In this document: piece by piece, positions 1 to 8,865 of the stretch
Numbering within the stretch: the stretch's first letter is position 1
How the letters are laid out: the number at the start of each line of letters is the position of its first letter
DNA from: Paenibacillus luteus
Lineage (GTDB): Bacteria > Bacillota > Bacilli > Paenibacillales > Paenibacillaceae
Length of the DNA: 37,288 nt
NCBI RefSeq assembly: GCF_006542765.1
Contig: NZ_SKCD01000042.1
Location: 1 to 37,288, forward strand
Direction: 5' to 3'
Made by a program: the position numbers and the translations under genes
The notes under the pieces: generated by a model
What the model was told of the DNA's origin: nothing
Database searches by the model: none
The model's input: only the letters and a program-made list of their open reading frames with translations

Positions 1-180
1 GGCAACCATAAGCAGCTTGTTTTTGTAAGAGATCACATTATACGGGTTTTCCAGCTTCTCTGCCGGAACGGCGTTTTCTTTGAGTTCGCCATACCCGTCA
101 ACCGCCGATATTTCCACATGGATTGGTTTGATTAAGCGCTTAAAAATGGAAAATTGCCATTGTCGATGCGATGGTCTCAT
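1..180 (-). CDS. 5' end of an unrecognised gene (cut by window edge)
   Basis: An open frame starts at ATG 180 on the minus strand and runs off the left edge, giving 60 residues. An AGGGGG ribosome binding site lies about 8 bases upstream, which supports the start. The protein begins MRPSHRQWQFSIFKRLIKPI and has no signal peptide or membrane segment in the visible part. I do not recognise the family. It lies downstream, on the same strand, of the first sugar transporter operon. A strong hairpin terminator at 370-420 separates them, so it is probably its own transcription unit. A glycoside-processing role would fit the context but is a guess. Confidence 0.55.
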   Translation of the reverse strand, partial: MRPSHRQWQFSIFKRLIKPIHVEISAVDGYGELKENAVPAEKLENPYNVISYKNKLLMVA

Positions 181-681
181 AACGAGCCCCCTTGCGCTTA
201 TTTTAATTTTTGATTATATATTACTCTTAGATAAGGTAACAATGATAAAGTTCCGACTTCACTAGCATGATTCCGACTTTGTCCAAATGATGAGACTATT
301 AGCAGCGCACATTGATCGTTTATAATTCACATATTAAATTATCTATCAAGGTTGATTATATAGTTTGATAAAAAAAAGTGCCCACAGTTGCCTTTTATAG
401 GCTATGTAAGCACTTTTTTTATATTCTTGCTTTAAAACTACTCATAATAATTTGTTTAAGACGATTTTGAATGAAAGTTCTCAGATTTTAGGCAAGGCCT
501 GATAACTCAAAGTTGAAAATTGTCATATCCATTAACGTGAATCCGATTTAAGGGAACAGCGTGATACCATCTCTAGGCGGGTTTTTAATCTCGACACAGA
601 ATTTCACAAAATCGTCGGAGGAGCACACAACATACCTTTCTTTATTATGATCGCCTCTTCTGCTACTTTGAGAAAAATTGC
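181..681. other. Intergenic region with terminator; possible 3' gene remnant
   Basis: About 500 bases without a convincing gene. The stretch 370-420 is a terminator. On the minus strand, between the permease stop and about 540, a short open frame ends in the residues VEIKNPPRDGITLFP before a stop. It has no start codon or ribosome binding site. It could be the tail of a lost gene or chance. Confidence 0.35.
370..420. terminator. Bidirectional rho-independent terminator
   Basis: AAAAAAAGTGC at 371-381 pairs perfectly with GCACTTTTTTT at 410-420. A nested GCC/GGC hairpin lies in the loop. Read on the minus strand it is followed by a T-run, so it would end transcription of the permease operon. 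The same holds on the plus strand. Confidence 0.75.
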
Positions 682-1554
682 TTAACCTTTGACCGCTCCG
701 TCCATCAGGCCGCCGATTAGTTGCTTCTGGAACAGAAGAACAATAAGGAGTAGCGGAATAATACTGATGACCGAACCTGCCATAATAAGTTCGTAAGGCG
801 TTCTAGCGCCAGATTCAAGCGTCCTAATCGCAAGCGATATTGTTTGCTCGCTCGGCGAGCGCAAGACGATTAACGGCCATAAAAAATTGTTCCATTGATT
901 GACGAACGTAATAATCCCGAGACTGGCAAGCGCGGGCCTTAGGTTAGGCAGCACGATCGACGTAAATATTCTGAACTCGGAACAGCCGTCGATCCGTGAA
1001 GCCTCAAGCATTTCCGTATGAATGCCCGCGCTGTACTGACGCATGAAGAAAATGCCGAAAGCACTGGCCACATTGGCCACAATTACACCCCATGGATTGT
1101 CGATCAAGCCGAAGGAACGATAGATTTCGAACATCGGAATAATCGTAGTTTCCGAAGGTACCATCATGGAAGCCAGGACAATGCCAAACAGAATACCTTG
1201 AAATTTGAATGTATATTTTGCGAAAGCATAACCGGCAAGCGTACAGAAAAACAGAGCCAGCACGGTATGCAGAATCGCGATAAAGAAGCTATTGTACAGC
1301 ACGGTACCAAACGCCCGCTCTGTGAAAAGCTGCGTGAAGTTATTCCATTGCGGATTGGCCGGAATCCACATAGGCGGATTAAGGAAAATGTCTCTTCGCT
1401 CCTTCAGCGAGGAGCTGATCATCCATAACAATGGAAATAATGAAGCAAAGGTTATGACGATCAGCAATAAATAAGCAAGCCCTTTATTGATCAAATCGCG
1501 CGGTTTAAGCGATTTCTTGGGCGAAGTTGTCGCGGTTATTGGTGCGGAAGACAA
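682..1554 (-). CDS. Carbohydrate ABC transporter permease, MalG type
   Basis: Inner-membrane permease of 290 residues for a CUT1-type sugar importer; it pairs with the permease encoded just upstream. The frame starts at TTG 1554 and is preceded by GGAGGGG at proper spacing. No better in-frame ATG is near. About six hydrophobic segments are visible. The cytoplasmic EAA loop, which contacts the ATPase, reads EASRIDGCSEFRIFTSIVLP around residues 185-204. The ending ALFQKQ-LIGGLMDGAVKG type is typical of MalG-like proteins. No ATPase gene is in the window, as expected for CUT1 systems that share one MsmX-type ATPase. The substrate cannot be read from sequence. Confidence 0.93.
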   Translation of the reverse strand: MSSAPITATTSPKKSLKPRDLINKGLAYLLLIVITFASLFPLLWMISSSLKERRDIFLNPPMWIPANPQWNNFTQLFTERAFGTVLYNSFFIAILHTVLALFFCTLAGYAFAKYTFKFQGILFGIVLASMMVPSETTIIPMFEIYRSFGLIDNPWGVIVANVASAFGIFFMRQYSAGIHTEMLEASRIDGCSEFRIFTSIVLPNLRPALASLGIITFVNQWNNFLWPLIVLRSPSEQTISLAIRTLESGARTPYELIMAGSVISIIPLLLIVLLFQKQLIGGLMDGAVKG

Positions 1555-1574
1555 GGGAATCCCCTCCAGAAGTC

Positions 1575-2459
1575 TTAATCGTTATCTCTCGTTACGCGCA
1601 TTTGAATGAACGTGAATATCATCATCAAGAAGAAGAACATAATGGCAATTGCGGATGCGTAACCAAAATTCAAGTTCGTAAAGCTTTCTTGATAGATGAG
1701 CAATACTGGCGTCGTCGTCGAATTAAGTGGCCCGCCCTTGGTCAAGACGAACGGTTCCGTGAACAAGCCAAACGAACCGAGCGTGGATAAAATGACACAA
1801 AACACGAGAATTTTTTTAAGAAGCGGCAGCGTGATTCGAATGAGCACCTGGAAAGGCGTAGCGCCATCTACGTAAGCCGATTCGTAGATATCCTTCGGAA
1901 TACTCTGTAGACCTGCTAAAATTAGAATCATGTTATAGCCCATCCAGCGGTAAAATACCATTGCTGCTACCGATACTCGTGCCCATACAGGCGAGTCAAG
2001 CCACAATATCGACACATCAATAAGTCCGAGTTGCTTCAGAATCACGTTAATTAGACCGTTGTCTCCATTTAGCATGATCGAGAAGACGAACGCGACGGCT
2101 ACGACAGCCATAATGTTCGGGGTGAAAAGCGACATTCGGAAGAAGCCCTTTCCCTTTACCCAATTTGAATTAAGCAATACCGCTACGAGCGTTGCTAGAA
2201 GCAACATAAGCGGCACGTAAATGATCATAATAATCAAGCCATTCTCGATCGTCAGCCAAAACACGTCGTCTTGGATTACGCGCTTGAAATTGTCCATGCC
2301 TACAAACGTCTTCGTCTTGCCCCCGTTCCACTGGACCATACTTAAGTAAAAAGAGTACAGAAAAGGATAGAACAAAAATATGCCGAATAGGACAAAAAAC
2401 GGCGATATAAACAAGTAAGGCGCGGATTTTTGCTGCCATCTCCACCATTTGGAAGCCAT
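1575..2459 (-). CDS. Carbohydrate ABC transporter permease, MalF type
   Basis: Inner-membrane permease of 294 residues, partner of the MalG-type protein. ATG 2459 follows GGAGGATGAGG. The N-terminus has the usual APYLFISPFFVLFGIFLF first membrane helix. Five or six more hydrophobic segments follow. The EAA loop is ESAYVDGATPFQVLIRITLP around residues 195-214. The gap to the next gene is 20 bases, so the two permeases are co-transcribed and probably co-translated. The substrate is unknown. Confidence 0.93.
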   Translation of the reverse strand: MASKWWRWQQKSAPYLFISPFFVLFGIFLFYPFLYSFYLSMVQWNGGKTKTFVGMDNFKRVIQDDVFWLTIENGLIIMIIYVPLMLLLATLVAVLLNSNWVKGKGFFRMSLFTPNIMAVVAVAFVFSIMLNGDNGLINVILKQLGLIDVSILWLDSPVWARVSVAAMVFYRWMGYNMILILAGLQSIPKDIYESAYVDGATPFQVLIRITLPLLKKILVFCVILSTLGSFGLFTEPFVLTKGGPLNSTTTPVLLIYQESFTNLNFGYASAIAIMFFFLMMIFTFIQMRVTRDND

Positions 2460-2514
2460 TGTGCCTCATCCTCCATAAGTCAAGGGCCCAGCGAGGGCCC
2501 TTATCATTGATTTA

Positions 2515-3831
2515 CTATTTACGGCTTGTACGGCTCCGGAGCTCGTCCGCTGTTTTCTTCAGCGTATCGGCTACCGATGAGTTGTTCAGAAAAACTTCAG
2601 CGAAAGCGTTTTTCATCAACTGATTGGCAACAGGGAAGTCAACCGTATATGATTGCGGCGCGATTTGCTCAAGTGCTTGCGTATATATTTTCCGTACCGG
2701 CTGGCCGCCGAAGTATTCAACCGGTTCAGAGAATACGGCGTCCTCATATGTCGTCATAAGCGAGGGCAATGAACCAGCGTCCTTCAACATAGTCAATTGC
2801 GATTCTTCTTTGCCCAGCATGAACTCGATGAATTTCCAAGCTTGTTCCGGATGCTTCGAGTTCGCGTTGATCGTAAGGTTCGAGCCGCCGTCATTCGCGC
2901 TTGCATATTGGTCGTCCACCGACCACTTCGGCATTTGAACGACACCCCATTTGCCAGCGCTGTCCGGATCGATCATATTTTCAAGCAAGCCATCGTACCA
3001 GGCAGCGCCGACGATCGTCGCGACTTTGCCGTCCGCGAAAGCGTTCAACCAGCTTTCCGAGAAGCCTTCGGCATCGTTCACGATTCCGTCTTTCACCATG
3101 CTTGCGTAGAATTCAGCCGTTTCGATTACTTTAGGATCATCAAGTGATACGTTGCCTTCTTTGTCAAAGTACCAAAGGCCACGCTGCCACATCATCGTTT
3201 CAAAGAAACGGTTGTTCGAACGCGTCTTCGAATCTTGGAACATGAAATTTCCCGTTTTCTTTTTGATAATGTTACCGACTTCCTTGTAATCCTCGAACGT
3301 CTTAATACGATCAGCAACCGCTTCGGGATCTGAAGGCAAGCCAGCTGATTCGAAGATATCCTTGCGGTAGTACATGACGACAGGACCGCTGTCCCAAGGC
3401 ATTGCGTACACTTTTCCGTCTTTCGTCGCGTCTTCCCATTTGAACGGAACAATCTTGTCTTTGTAAGGAGCGACTTTGTCAGTTAGATCGTACAAGGAAT
3501 CGATGTTAACCATTTGGGCCAGGTTGCTTGATTCAACCGCGATAATATCAGGAATTTTGTCGCCTGTGTTCGCCGCGATCAAATATTTTTGATACAGGTC
3601 GGTCTGGCTCATCAATTGATATTCGATTTCAATATTCGGATTTTCTGCTTTGAATGCTTCCATGTTCGCATCAAGTCCCATCTTGGCCGCATCCCAGATC
3701 CAGACAACCAGCTTGATTTTTTCATCTTTGCTTTCTCCACTTGTATCGTTGTTACCGCCGGAGGAACAAGCACTCAGTAGCATAATAACAGCCATCAGCA
3801 GAAATAAGGACGATTTCCATTTCTGTTTCAT
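2515..3831 (-). CDS. Extracellular sugar-binding lipoprotein (family 1)
   Basis: Substrate-binding component, 438 residues, of the importer formed with the two permeases downstream. A lipoprotein signal peptide ends in the lipobox LLSAC with Cys22 as the lipidation site, so the protein is anchored outside the membrane. The mature part begins with a Gly/Ser/Asp-rich linker and then the KLVVWIWDAAKMG strand typical of family-1 solute-binding proteins. Later blocks such as NANSKHPEQAWKFIEFMLG fit the same family. ATG 3831 follows AAAGGAGGG. It lies 120 bases after the response regulator, room for its own promoter, though I saw no clear one. Confidence 0.93.
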   Translation of the reverse strand: MKQKWKSSLFLLMAVIMLLSACSSGGNNDTSGESKDEKIKLVVWIWDAAKMGLDANMEAFKAENPNIEIEYQLMSQTDLYQKYLIAANTGDKIPDIIAVESSNLAQMVNIDSLYDLTDKVAPYKDKIVPFKWEDATKDGKVYAMPWDSGPVVMYYRKDIFESAGLPSDPEAVADRIKTFEDYKEVGNIIKKKTGNFMFQDSKTRSNNRFFETMMWQRGLWYFDKEGNVSLDDPKVIETAEFYASMVKDGIVNDAEGFSESWLNAFADGKVATIVGAAWYDGLLENMIDPDSAGKWGVVQMPKWSVDDQYASANDGGSNLTINANSKHPEQAWKFIEFMLGKEESQLTMLKDAGSLPSLMTTYEDAVFSEPVEYFGGQPVRKIYTQALEQIAPQSYTVDFPVANQLMKNAFAEVFLNNSSVADTLKKTADELRSRTSRK

Positions 3832-3950
3832 TTTTCTTTATACCCTCCTTTTTATGTGTGCTAGATCAGCATATAGTTTAAAGGACTGTTGCAAAACGGA
3901 AATCGGTTAGGCCTTTGGCGTTAATTTGTTCGCAGGTTGTTTTAGAGTTG

Positions 3951-5126
3951 CTATTTGTTCGATCTTGTCGTCGATTTGTTTTCTCGGAACTCGGAAGGCG
4001 TCATGCCCGTGTATCCTTTGAACCATTTGCTAAAATGTTTGTTATCTTCCATGCCAACCTTCTCGCCGATTAAGTTGATGCGCCAATCCGTCTGCCGGAG
4101 CAGCTCGGATGCCTTGCGCAAACGTCTGCGATGCAGAAATTCCAAGAAGCTGACGCCAAGCTCCTTCTTGAACAACGTACTGAAATGGCTGCGGCTTAGT
4201 CCGATGCTCTCCGCAAGCTGAGAGGAGACGATGGGCTCGTCCAGATGCTCGTCAATATATATGACCGCCTTCATAATAGGCGCTGATATGGCGTCCGTTC
4301 GGTATTCATATTGCCTCTCCAGCTCGGCTGTCTTCATCATCCGGCTGATCTCTTCCATAAAATCGGTGTAGAGCGACAACGTATTTGTCTTCTTCCAAAC
4401 AAGAGGGCTGTCTCTATTTGCGTAATCGAGTAGCAGAAGCGTTATCTGTTCCGCATCGTAAGAAGAAACGACAACGACGAAAGGAGCACCTTCAGCATAG
4501 AAATGAAGTATCGGAGAAAAGTCTCCTCCCTCGTTAATCGCGACTTCATTATCAAACTTCCGAAGTACTTCCAGCCTCACACCCTCATTTAGTCCAAATA
4601 ACGCAAACATGATGATCCCCTCGAGAGATTCCAACTCCACATGCAGTTTTATGAACCGGTTGAGCTGCTCGCTGTTGCGACCTTCGGTATACCAAGTGCG
4701 GTACATCATGTTCGTATCGTCCGCCGTCGGAGTGTTGGTCCGATTCCATTCTTCTGTAATTTTCATCAAATAACGGTCTACCGTCTCTGTATCCATTGCG
4801 GTCTTAAGCAGATACCCTGATGCACCAAGCTCCATACCCTGCTGGGCATATACGAAATCAGAATGACAGCTGAGAAACAATATTTTCACTTCTGGATTGG
4901 CTGCTTTAATCTTCGTTGCGAGCTGTATGCCGTCCATCTGCGGCATGACGATATCGGTAATGACGAGATCTGGATGATGTTTCTCGTACAGTTCCCAAGC
5001 CATAGCGCCATTCGGTGCGTTGCCGACAACTTCCATGTTCCAGCGTTTCCAATCAACGGTATGCATAAGGCCAACGCGCACAAGCCGCTCGTCATCTGCA
5101 ATTATCACTTTCCTAATTTTCGTCAC
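3951..5126 (-). CDS. Response regulator, YesN type (REC + AraC)
   Basis: Cytoplasmic DNA-binding response regulator of 391 residues. The frame is open further upstream, but that part overlaps the kinase gene. The real start is GTG 5126, preceded by AAGGGGAG, and the protein begins MTKIRKVIIADDE. The receiver domain (1-120) has acidic residues D11/D12, phospho-acceptor D58 in LVITDIVMP and the conserved Lys in YLLKTAM. A poorly conserved middle domain follows. The last 100 residues hold the two AraC helix-turn-helix motifs (SQLAESIGLSRSHFSTLFKK and the GMEDNKHFSKWFKGYTG block). It overlaps the kinase stop by 14 bases. It probably activates the binding-protein operon directly downstream. Confidence 0.92.
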   Translation of the reverse strand: MTKIRKVIIADDERLVRVGLMHTVDWKRWNMEVVGNAPNGAMAWELYEKHHPDLVITDIVMPQMDGIQLATKIKAANPEVKILFLSCHSDFVYAQQGMELGASGYLLKTAMDTETVDRYLMKITEEWNRTNTPTADDTNMMYRTWYTEGRNSEQLNRFIKLHVELESLEGIIMFALFGLNEGVRLEVLRKFDNEVAINEGGDFSPILHFYAEGAPFVVVVSSYDAEQITLLLLDYANRDSPLVWKKTNTLSLYTDFMEEISRMMKTAELERQYEYRTDAISAPIMKAVIYIDEHLDEPIVSSQLAESIGLSRSHFSTLFKKELGVSFLEFLHRRRLRKASELLRQTDWRINLIGEKVGMEDNKHFSKWFKGYTGMTPSEFRENKSTTRSNK

Positions 5127-6801
5127 TAGGCTTCTCCCCTTCCTGGTAAGGCCATCTGATCTCAATAATCGTTCCCCGCTCGTCGTTTGGCTTGATGCGG
5201 ATACCATATTGCTCTCCGAAATGTAACTTAATTTTCTGGTCGACATTATACATGCCAAGGCCTCCTCTTCCTTTGCGTGGAGGCGACGGCCTAGTGACGT
5301 CGCTTGGAGATTGTATCCCTTTGCCGTCGTCATAAATGCTGAGCACGATTTGGTGTCGATCTCGATACACTTCTAGTGCGATTGAACCCACGCCGTCGTC
5401 GAAAGCGTGGTAGAAAATATTTTCGTACAGTGGCTGCAGCGTCATTCGTGGAATCCAAGCGCGCTCTATGCCGGGCTCGATATCCTTTGTATACGTGAAG
5501 GAATCGCCATATCGGTAATACTGAATCTTTATATAATGGCCTATCGTCTCCAGCTCCTCCTCGAGCGGTACGAGTTCATGGCTAATATCTAAATTTTCAG
5601 ACAGCAGTGCGGCCAAATGATAGATCATGCGATCGATATCGCTCCGGCCTGCCATCCTAGCCCGCCATTGAATAGCATTTAATGTATTGATGATCAGATG
5701 CGGATTGATCTGGTAATGAAGCGCCCTAAGCTCTGCATCGTTCTTCAACTTCTCCGTACGCGTAATATTCACGATCAAGCTTCGAATTTGCTCGGTCATG
5801 AAGTTGAAGCGAGCTCCTAGACGAGACAGCTCGTCCTTCCCTTTCACAACGACTGTTGCATCAAGCTTGCCACGGCTGAACTCCAGCATCGATTTGTGGA
5901 GCGAAACAATTCGCCCTGTAAAATTACCAGATAGCACTCTCGCCATAATCAATGCAACAATCAAGGAAAACAGCCCAATCAAAAAGCCGTAGTTCCGGAT
6001 AACGCCCGACGACTTGTTTATCTCACTTTGCGGCAGTCTTGCTGTGATGGTCCAGCTATTTAATTCCAACGTTTCCGAGAACACATAATCATTGTCTGAA
6101 AATGTCGGCTTGTCTCTCGATTCATACACCAGAAGGCCATGCATATCGCGAATTTCCAAATACGACTTCGTATCCAGCTCGAACGACCGGAATAAACTCG
6201 TCATCGTCTTTGCATTCACATCGACCAGAATGCGACTTCCTACAGGTACGGCAGCTTGTAGATGAAGCGGAACGACGAGACTAATAAGCGGTCCGTTAGG
6301 CTGCGGCGAGCTATAATAACCTCCGGAGTGAAATCCTGACCATTGCCAAACCTGCTGTTGGTTCTTGGGGCTCGTCCACCAATCGTTCTCCAGGAGCGAG
6401 GCAGAGTTTACTTTGCGGCTACCTAATATATCGCCCTTAGGCGTAATCACGAATAATCCTTCCACTATCGGAGAGACGTGAAAGGATAGAAAATCAATGA
6501 AGCTGTTAAGCTCCAAGTATTCATGATAGGATTTCGGATTCGTACTGATTTTCTTACCTAGGGCAAGCAAATAACCTTGAATGTCTCTTGACAAAGCATC
6601 CATTTCCTTTAAGTGCATATTTGTAACGGCAACAAGTTGCTTCATCGCGTAGTGATTGTAATCCTGAAGCTGTTCGTTGACGATGTTGGCTGACTTCGAG
6701 TAGGAAAGAATGCTATGAGCGAGAAGCGGTATTAGCGTGCACATAAATATAAGAATAGTCATTTTACGCTGAATGCTGGAACTCATCAACAAGGAATTCA
6801 C
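5113..6801 (-). CDS. Sensor histidine kinase, YesM type
   Basis: Membrane sensor kinase of 562 residues. GTG 6801 with AAAGG seven bases upstream is the best start; ATG 6786 has no site. A first membrane helix (about 14-34) is followed by an extracellular sensor region of roughly 230 residues, a second helix (about 270-289), a HAMP region, and the His_kinase H-box LHYQINPHLIINTLNAI with His368. The HATPase domain shows LQPLYENIFYHA (N box), IYDDGKGI and GGLGMYNV. The H-box reads PHLIINTL where most YesM proteins have PHFLYNTL. It phosphorylates the overlapping regulator in response to an external, probably carbohydrate, signal. Confidence 0.92.
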   Translation of the reverse strand: MNSLLMSSSIQRKMTILIFMCTLIPLLAHSILSYSKSANIVNEQLQDYNHYAMKQLVAVTNMHLKEMDALSRDIQGYLLALGKKISTNPKSYHEYLELNSFIDFLSFHVSPIVEGLFVITPKGDILGSRKVNSASLLENDWWTSPKNQQQVWQWSGFHSGGYYSSPQPNGPLISLVVPLHLQAAVPVGSRILVDVNAKTMTSLFRSFELDTKSYLEIRDMHGLLVYESRDKPTFSDNDYVFSETLELNSWTITARLPQSEINKSSGVIRNYGFLIGLFSLIVALIMARVLSGNFTGRIVSLHKSMLEFSRGKLDATVVVKGKDELSRLGARFNFMTEQIRSLIVNITRTEKLKNDAELRALHYQINPHLIINTLNAIQWRARMAGRSDIDRMIYHLAALLSENLDISHELVPLEEELETIGHYIKIQYYRYGDSFTYTKDIEPGIERAWIPRMTLQPLYENIFYHAFDDGVGSIALEVYRDRHQIVLSIYDDGKGIQSPSDVTRPSPPRKGRGGLGMYNVDQKIKLHFGEQYGIRIKPNDERGTIIEIRWPYQEGEKPSDEN

Positions 6802-7443
6802 CGATGCCTTTCATCTATTCATGTTTTAGTAAACGTTATTTTAATTATATCGGACATTTCGACAATAATTGGGTTCATTTGTCTGATCTGAATCGTGAAT
6901 ATGTTTGATTTATTGTACCAACCAAATAGAAGCATAGCATAATAATATGCTTTCCTATATTTCAAGAGAGGGTAGCCATTTGAGGAGGCTACTAAAGAAA
7001 TTACGTTTATCTATTTATAGATTATTTACATAAAAAAGACGACCTATGGATATCCTCTGGTACCAATACGCCTATTTCATTAATTTCAATTGCTTCACTT
7101 CCATTGTGAAGAGAGCCATGGCTCCTTGTAAATAGATAAATGCCAACACATATCTCCCCACCGCTAGCTATGAGTTGCGTAGTGCAAATTTGGTTGAAAC
7201 CCTAATGAGCTCCATTATCAAGTAAATGATAAACACAATATAAAACGATAAAGATGTGTAATTTACATTGGCTTCACTTTCTCCGTATGCATGCTATTTT
7301 AAATCCTCTGAGCGCATTCTTTTAATATGATGTATAACTGTTATATTAATTCTCTCTAAAATCAATAGATGGGGTTATACCTGCATTCAAAGTTATGTTT
7401 AAAATAAAAACTTAAAACCACATAATAATGATGATAGTATTAC
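6802..7443. other. AT-rich intergenic region with a possible gene fragment
   Basis: About 640 bases between divergent genes. The only coding-like stretch is on the minus strand, about 7024-7204: 58 open codons ending at TAA, including SHGSLHNGSEAIEINEIG and VLVPEDIHRSSFLCK. It has no start codon and follows an in-frame stop, so at best it is the tail of a dead gene. I do not recognise it. No terminator or RNA gene was seen. Confidence 0.3.
6844..6849 (-). promoter_or_regulatory. Candidate -10 box for kinase 1
   Basis: On the minus strand this hexamer reads TATAAT and lies about 50 bases before the GTG start. I could not find a good -35 at 17 bases, so the call rests on the -10 alone. Confidence 0.3.
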
Positions 7444-7461
7444 TTACCGAACGTTCAGTAT
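7444..7461 (+). promoter_or_regulatory. TetR-type operator over the MATE promoter
   Basis: TTACCGAAC/GTTCAGTAT is an 18-base imperfect palindrome (7 of 9 pairs) with a perfect GAACGTTC core. It overlaps a TATAAT -10 box at 7459-7464. It lies 20 bases before the MATE start, and a TetR-family gene ends the operon, so autorepression is the simple reading. Confidence 0.6.
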
Positions 7462-7480
7462 AATTTAAAAGGAGCTAATT

Positions 7481-8854
7481 ATGAAAGAACAAGTTGTTTT
7501 GAATACTCCATTAGAGTCACTACCGGTTGGAAAAGCTTTTCTTAAGTATTTGGTTCCATCAATCTTAGGCATGCTACTTATTGCAATTAATATCGTAGTG
7601 GATGGAGTTATGGTTGGCAACAAACTCGGTTCTGTAGCTCTTGCTGGAATCGGGATTGCAGGACCTGTCTATACATTATTTATTGCGATTTCGATTTGGG
7701 TTAGTATTGGTGGAGCCACCATCTATTCACAAGCCATGGGAGCAAAACAAATAACAAAAGCAAAGCAGATTTTTTCCCAATCCATCACACTCATTGTATT
7801 GATAACTTTAGCTATTGGGATCATAGCCTTTATTTTCCGTGAACCGCTGATTTATGCACTTGGCGCAAATGATGAAACGTACCCTTATGTTGCAGCATAT
7901 TTGAATATTAAATTGTTGTTCGGATTCGTATATACGTTGGAAAACACCTTGAGCGTTTTTGTTCGCAATGATGGAAGCCCTAACCGTTCCATGGCTGCAC
8001 AGATAACCTTTGCATTGTCAAATATTATAATTAACTATCTTGTTTTATATGTGTTTGAGTTGGGTGTTGCTGCCGTAGCATTTGGCACCATAGTCTCTGC
8101 TTTCCTTGGCTTCTTAGTCTTACTACCTCACTTTTTCAAGAAAACGGGCAACTTGAAATTAAGAAAATTCAAATGGAACAAAAAAACTCTCTTAGCTACT
8201 TGTGTTATTGGCCTCTCAAGCTTTATTGCAGAAGTTGGTATTTCCGTTTTTACAATTTCCCACAACGTCATCTTGAAAGGGATTGGGGGGACAACTAGCG
8301 TTTCTGCATTCACAATAGTGAACTACCTTCATAGCGTTGTTTTATTAGCTTTTCTTGGCCTAGGATCCGCAATTCAACCCTTAATTAGTTATTATCACGG
8401 AGGAAAGTTTGAAGAGCGGAAACGACAAACACTGAAACTTGCAGTTTGGACTGCATTTGGCTTAGGCATATTCCTGTTAATCGTTGCCCAAATCTTCACC
8501 TCACCTATTGTTAGGATATTCGGCAACTTCTCAAATGAAGTCACAAATGTAGCCGTAAATGGGATTAAAATCTTTGTATTTGCATATGTGTTTATGGGGA
8601 TCAACTTTATAATGATGACTTACTTCCAATCGATAACGCATATAAAAATGGCGATTTGGATTACTACGGCTAGGGAAATCATTTTAATGTTACTATTTAT
8701 TTCGATACTCCCTCATTACATTGGGATTAACGGGGTTTGGACTGCAGTGCCATTGGCTGAAGGTATTGTCTTAATCACCATCTATGCTTATTATAAAAAG
8801 TATATTGTTGATCAATCTTCAATACTGAAAAACTCTATTAACAAAAGAAGGTGA
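7481..8854 (+). CDS. MATE family multidrug efflux transporter
   Basis: Membrane antiporter of 457 residues, close to the usual MATE length, with about twelve hydrophobic segments. It starts at ATG 7481 after AAAAGGAGC. The opening PVGKAFLKYLVPSILGMLL and the following VDGVMVGNKLGSVALAGIGI are typical of the first MatE repeat. A second repeat begins near residue 235. Known MATE proteins exchange Na+ or H+ for cationic drugs; the substrate here is unknown. The stop overlaps the TetR reading frame, so the pump and regulator form one operon. This segment is more AT-rich than the sugar operons on both sides, which hints at separate acquisition. Confidence 0.93.
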   Translation: MKEQVVLNTPLESLPVGKAFLKYLVPSILGMLLIAINIVVDGVMVGNKLGSVALAGIGIAGPVYTLFIAISIWVSIGGATIYSQAMGAKQITKAKQIFSQSITLIVLITLAIGIIAFIFREPLIYALGANDETYPYVAAYLNIKLLFGFVYTLENTLSVFVRNDGSPNRSMAAQITFALSNIIINYLVLYVFELGVAAVAFGTIVSAFLGFLVLLPHFFKKTGNLKLRKFKWNKKTLLATCVIGLSSFIAEVGISVFTISHNVILKGIGGTTSVSAFTIVNYLHSVVLLAFLGLGSAIQPLISYYHGGKFEERKRQTLKLAVWTAFGLGIFLLIVAQIFTSPIVRIFGNFSNEVTNVAVNGIKIFVFAYVFMGINFIMMTYFQSITHIKMAIWITTAREIILMLLFISILPHYIGINGVWTAVPLAEGIVLITIYAYYKKYIVDQSSILKNSINKRR

Positions 8855-8865
8855 CATGTTATCAA

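Noticed and set aside
80..265. A 61-codon plus-strand open frame at the left edge
   Set aside because: It is antisense to the better supported minus-strand gene start at 180 and has no ribosome binding site.
2526..3147. Several plus-strand open frames opposite the first binding protein
   Set aside because: They are antisense shadows of a clearly coding gene with no independent start signals.
5127..5333. N-terminal extension of response regulator 1
   Set aside because: It overlaps the kinase gene by over 200 bases, has no ribosome binding site, and precedes the receiver domain with unrelated sequence; GTG 5126 is a better start.
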